From the NCBI GenBank assembly GCA_003565775.1, contig PXAT01000064.1, positions 1 to 34,577 on the forward strand: DNA of 34,577 nucleotides, in the 5' to 3' direction. Under the pieces are notes generated by a model, which ran no database searches, was not told the DNA's origin, and saw nothing but the letters and a program-made list of their open reading frames with translations. Numbering within the stretch: position 1 is the first letter of the stretch; every line of letters begins with the position of its first letter. This document shows, one piece after another, positions 33,196 to 34,577 of this stretch. This stretch comes from Ectothiorhodospiraceae bacterium. GTDB lineage: Bacteria > Pseudomonadota > Gammaproteobacteria > Nitrococcales > Aquisalimonadaceae. A program made the position numbers and the translations under genes.

Positions 33196-33556
33196 GGCTA
33201 TCGCTCCGGCGCTTGTCTCGTTCCAGCAACAGGTTGAACAGTAACAAGGTCACCGCAATGGCCAGCTCAGTGCTAATCAGCAACGCCATGCTGATGGCCA
33301 GCCAGTCCCGTCCGATCAGTTCGAAGTGCACCATCAGGCCCACCCCTGCCGGTACGAACAGCAGCGCCAGGTAGCGCAGCAGGGTGTCCGACACCAGGCG
33401 CAGGGAATCCGGTACCGACCCGCGCCACAAAAGGCCTGACAGCAGAATCAGCATGCCCACCACCGGGCCCGGTACCGGCAGATCGATCAGTTGCACGAAG
33501 GTTTCGCCGGCCAGCTGGCAGAGCAGGATCAGACTGATTCCCGACAGTGCATTCAT
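33185..33556 (-). CDS. lrgA: LrgA/CidA-family holin-like membrane protein
   Basis: The 123-residue protein has about four hydrophobic helices, with the family segment LPVPGPVVGMLILLSGLLWR followed by LRYLALLFVPAGVGLMVHFE. LrgA/CidA proteins are holin-like partners of LrgB. GGAG lies 8 bases before the ATG. It is divergent from a porin gene across an AT-richer 255-base gap, which must hold both promoters. Confidence 0.93.
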   Translation of the reverse strand: MNALSGISLILLCQLAGETFVQLIDLPVPGPVVGMLILLSGLLWRGSVPDSLRLVSDTLLRYLALLFVPAGVGLMVHFELIGRDWLAISMALLISTELAIAVTLLLFNLLLERDKRRSDSHDG

Positions 33557-33583
33557 GATGTAGACTCCGTCTTGTGGCTTAAG

Positions 33584-33606
33584 AACAACAGCGATGTTGT
33601 TTTTTT
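33584..33606 (+). terminator. Small hairpin with T-run in the lrgA leader
   Basis: AACAACA (33584-33590), GCGA and TGTTGTT (33595-33601) are followed on the plus strand by TTTTT. It could stop antisense transcription leaving lrgAB towards the porin promoter, or act as a leader hairpin for lrgA on the minus strand. The stem is AT-rich and weak. Confidence 0.35.
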
Positions 33607-33732
33607 ACTTGCCATAGTGTTGCATAGCTGTCACAGTCCGTTGCGAGTGACACAGCGCACTGTCCTGATAGTTGATCAGGTGATGGATGCGGAAAGCACA
33701 GCAAAACGTTGTTATTCATAAGAAAACACGGT

Positions 33733-33749
33733 TTGGCACGCCTTCTGCT
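33733..33749 (+). promoter_or_regulatory. Sigma-54-type promoter upstream of the porin gene
   Basis: TTGGCACG-CCTT-CTGCT fits the -24/-12 consensus (TGGCACG, N4, TTGC), with GG at 33735-33736 and GC at 33747-33748 exactly 10 bases apart. The predicted start, about 33760, lies 50 bases before the ATG. The only mismatch in the core is CTGC for TTGC. Confidence 0.6.
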
Positions 33750-33812
33750 TTGTATGATTGCACCGTTCAGTGACGAGCGGGCACTAAAACCGTACATGGG
33801 GAGGAAAATTCC

Positions 33813-34577
33813 ATGGGTATGAAGAACACAGCACTTGCGGGCGCCGCCCTCACCGCTCTGGCCCTGGCCGCTCCGGCCCAGGCAGACCTGAGCTTCCAGG
33901 CCGGCGACTGGACCGTCGCTTTCGACGGTAACGTCAACACTTTCTACGCGATCACCGATTGCGAGAGCAGCGCCGCCACCATCGAAGGCGGGCTCGCCTG
34001 CACCGACGATCGTGGCTCCAAAGAACACGGCATTCGTACCGGCCTGCTGCCGTCCAAGCTTGGCTTCAGCGCCAGCACCCGCCAGAACGGCTTCGATGTC
34101 GAAGCTTACGTTTCTTACTGGCCTGGTGTGGACAGCAATGACTTCAGCGGTGCTGCTGGCACCCGTTCCGGTGCTCTCGGCCCGGGCGGCGCCAACTTCC
34201 GCCAGGTCTACCTGTCCTTCGGCAACGAAACCATGGGGACTTTCAAGCTGGGTCGTGATCTGGGCGTGTTCGGCTCCGACGCCATCCTGAACGACATGAC
34301 CATCATGGGCATGGGCAGTGTTTCCGATGCCACCATCGGCGGCGGTAACACCTCGCTGGGCCGTATCGGTACCGGTTACATCTACGCCGATTTCAAGGCA
34401 CAGATCCAGTATCAGACCCCTGACTTCAATGGTCTCCAGATGACGGTCGCCGTCTCTGATCCGTTTGAGCCGGGCGGCTTCGCGGCCGACAGCCTTGATG
34501 GCACCACGACCAACAACGATCGTCCTGCTTTCGAAGGCAAGGTCACCTATGACTTCGCCACTGCCGACGGCATGAGC
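33813..34577 (+). CDS. Outer-membrane porin, N-terminal part (runs off the window end)
   Basis: The first 255 codons are present. A signal peptide (MKNTALAGAALTALALAAPA, cleavage after AQA, about residue 24) precedes alternating beta-strand sequence: LSFQAGDWTVAFDGNVNTFY, TGLLPSKLGFSASTRQNGFD, RQVYLSFGNETMGTFKLGRD, GVFGSDAILND. These are typical of trimeric Gram-negative general porins (Porin_4 type). Two cysteines (DCESSAATIEGGLACTDD) may form an external-loop disulfide. GGAGG lies 8 bases before the ATG. It is acidic and Gly/Asp/Ser-rich. The channel's solute cannot be told. An upstream sigma-54-type promoter suggests regulation by nitrogen, carbon or another enhancer-binding signal. Confidence 0.9.
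   Translation, partial: MGMKNTALAGAALTALALAAPAQADLSFQAGDWTVAFDGNVNTFYAITDCESSAATIEGGLACTDDRGSKEHGIRTGLLPSKLGFSASTRQNGFDVEAYVSYWPGVDSNDFSGAAGTRSGALGPGGANFRQVYLSFGNETMGTFKLGRDLGVFGSDAILNDMTIMGMGSVSDATIGGGNTSLGRIGTGYIYADFKAQIQYQTPDFNGLQMTVAVSDPFEPGGFAADSLDGTTTNNDRPAFEGKVTYDFATADGMS

Noticed and set aside
33579-34028. 149-codon open frame opposite the porin start
   Set aside because: It runs antisense through the porin signal peptide and the promoter gap. The porin has a clear ribosome binding site and signal sequence on the plus strand.

Overview
The window is a gene-dense, GC-rich chromosomal segment of a gammaproteobacterium. This rests on type II secretion genes gspC/gspD, an E. coli-length Rho (418 aa) and Fis (99 aa), a lgt-thyA-folA run, an ArgE/ArgA pair, mpl-ubiX, prmA-fis, purH-purD and a Gram-negative porin. 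Core proteins keep E. coli residue numbering at catalytic sites (Rho K181/K184/D265, ThyA C146, HemL K265, ArgE H80/D112/E144, CpdA D22/H24/D64/N94/H164). The genus cannot be fixed from sequence alone; a Chromatiales/Ectothiorhodospiraceae-like organism is a reasonable guess only.

Layout. 1-1125 (-): start of a gsp operon leaving the window. 1607-3490 (+): trxA and rho. 3555-12141 (-): a co-directional run rlmI, lgt, thyA, folA, a MerR-family regulator, photolyase phr, a SulP transporter and purC, with coupled joints at lgt/thyA and merR/phr. 12511-16164 (+): a YgiM-like SH3 membrane protein, then argE-argA (4-base overlap). 16210-17121 (-): a Sel1/SPOR lipoprotein, divergent from cpdA (+) and an unrecognised coiled-coil protein (+). 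19328-19498 (-): rubredoxin, divergent from thiE-hemL (+). 21630-24720 (-): an operon of a small membrane protein, mpl, ubiX and a LON-substrate-binding-domain protein. 25155-31837 (+): ppa, an unknown 108-aa protein, prmA, a zinc-ribbon/DUF3426 protein, fis, purH, purD. 32479-33556 (-): lrgA-lrgB, divergent from a porin that runs off the window end.

No transposase, phage gene, CRISPR array or tRNA was seen. The most unusual content lies between genes. Three repeat families occupy many of the gaps. (1) Hairpin-forming, MITE-like elements end in inverted GGAAACRCTGA-type termini beside 4-base YTAR-like targets, and in three cases the target holds the stop codon of the neighbouring gene. (2) Seven-base-period tracts (consensus GTTYSAG) begin at or just after the stop codons of rho, thyA, lgt and lrgB. 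(3) REP-like modules (core GTAGGGTGSATTAAGCG) are arranged as inverted pairs downstream of purD. Other signals worth checking are a MerR/photolyase unit whose regulator has lost the usual B12 ligands but carries an 11-bp direct repeat upstream, a sigma-54-type promoter in front of the porin, a perfect 37-base palindrome centred on the hemL stop codon, and a strong promoter with a 230-base leader upstream of the unknown gene and prmA.

Metabolically, purC, purH and purD all belong to purine synthesis but sit in two separate places. thyA and folA form the dTMP/folate cycle. argE and argA form the acetylated arginine route.
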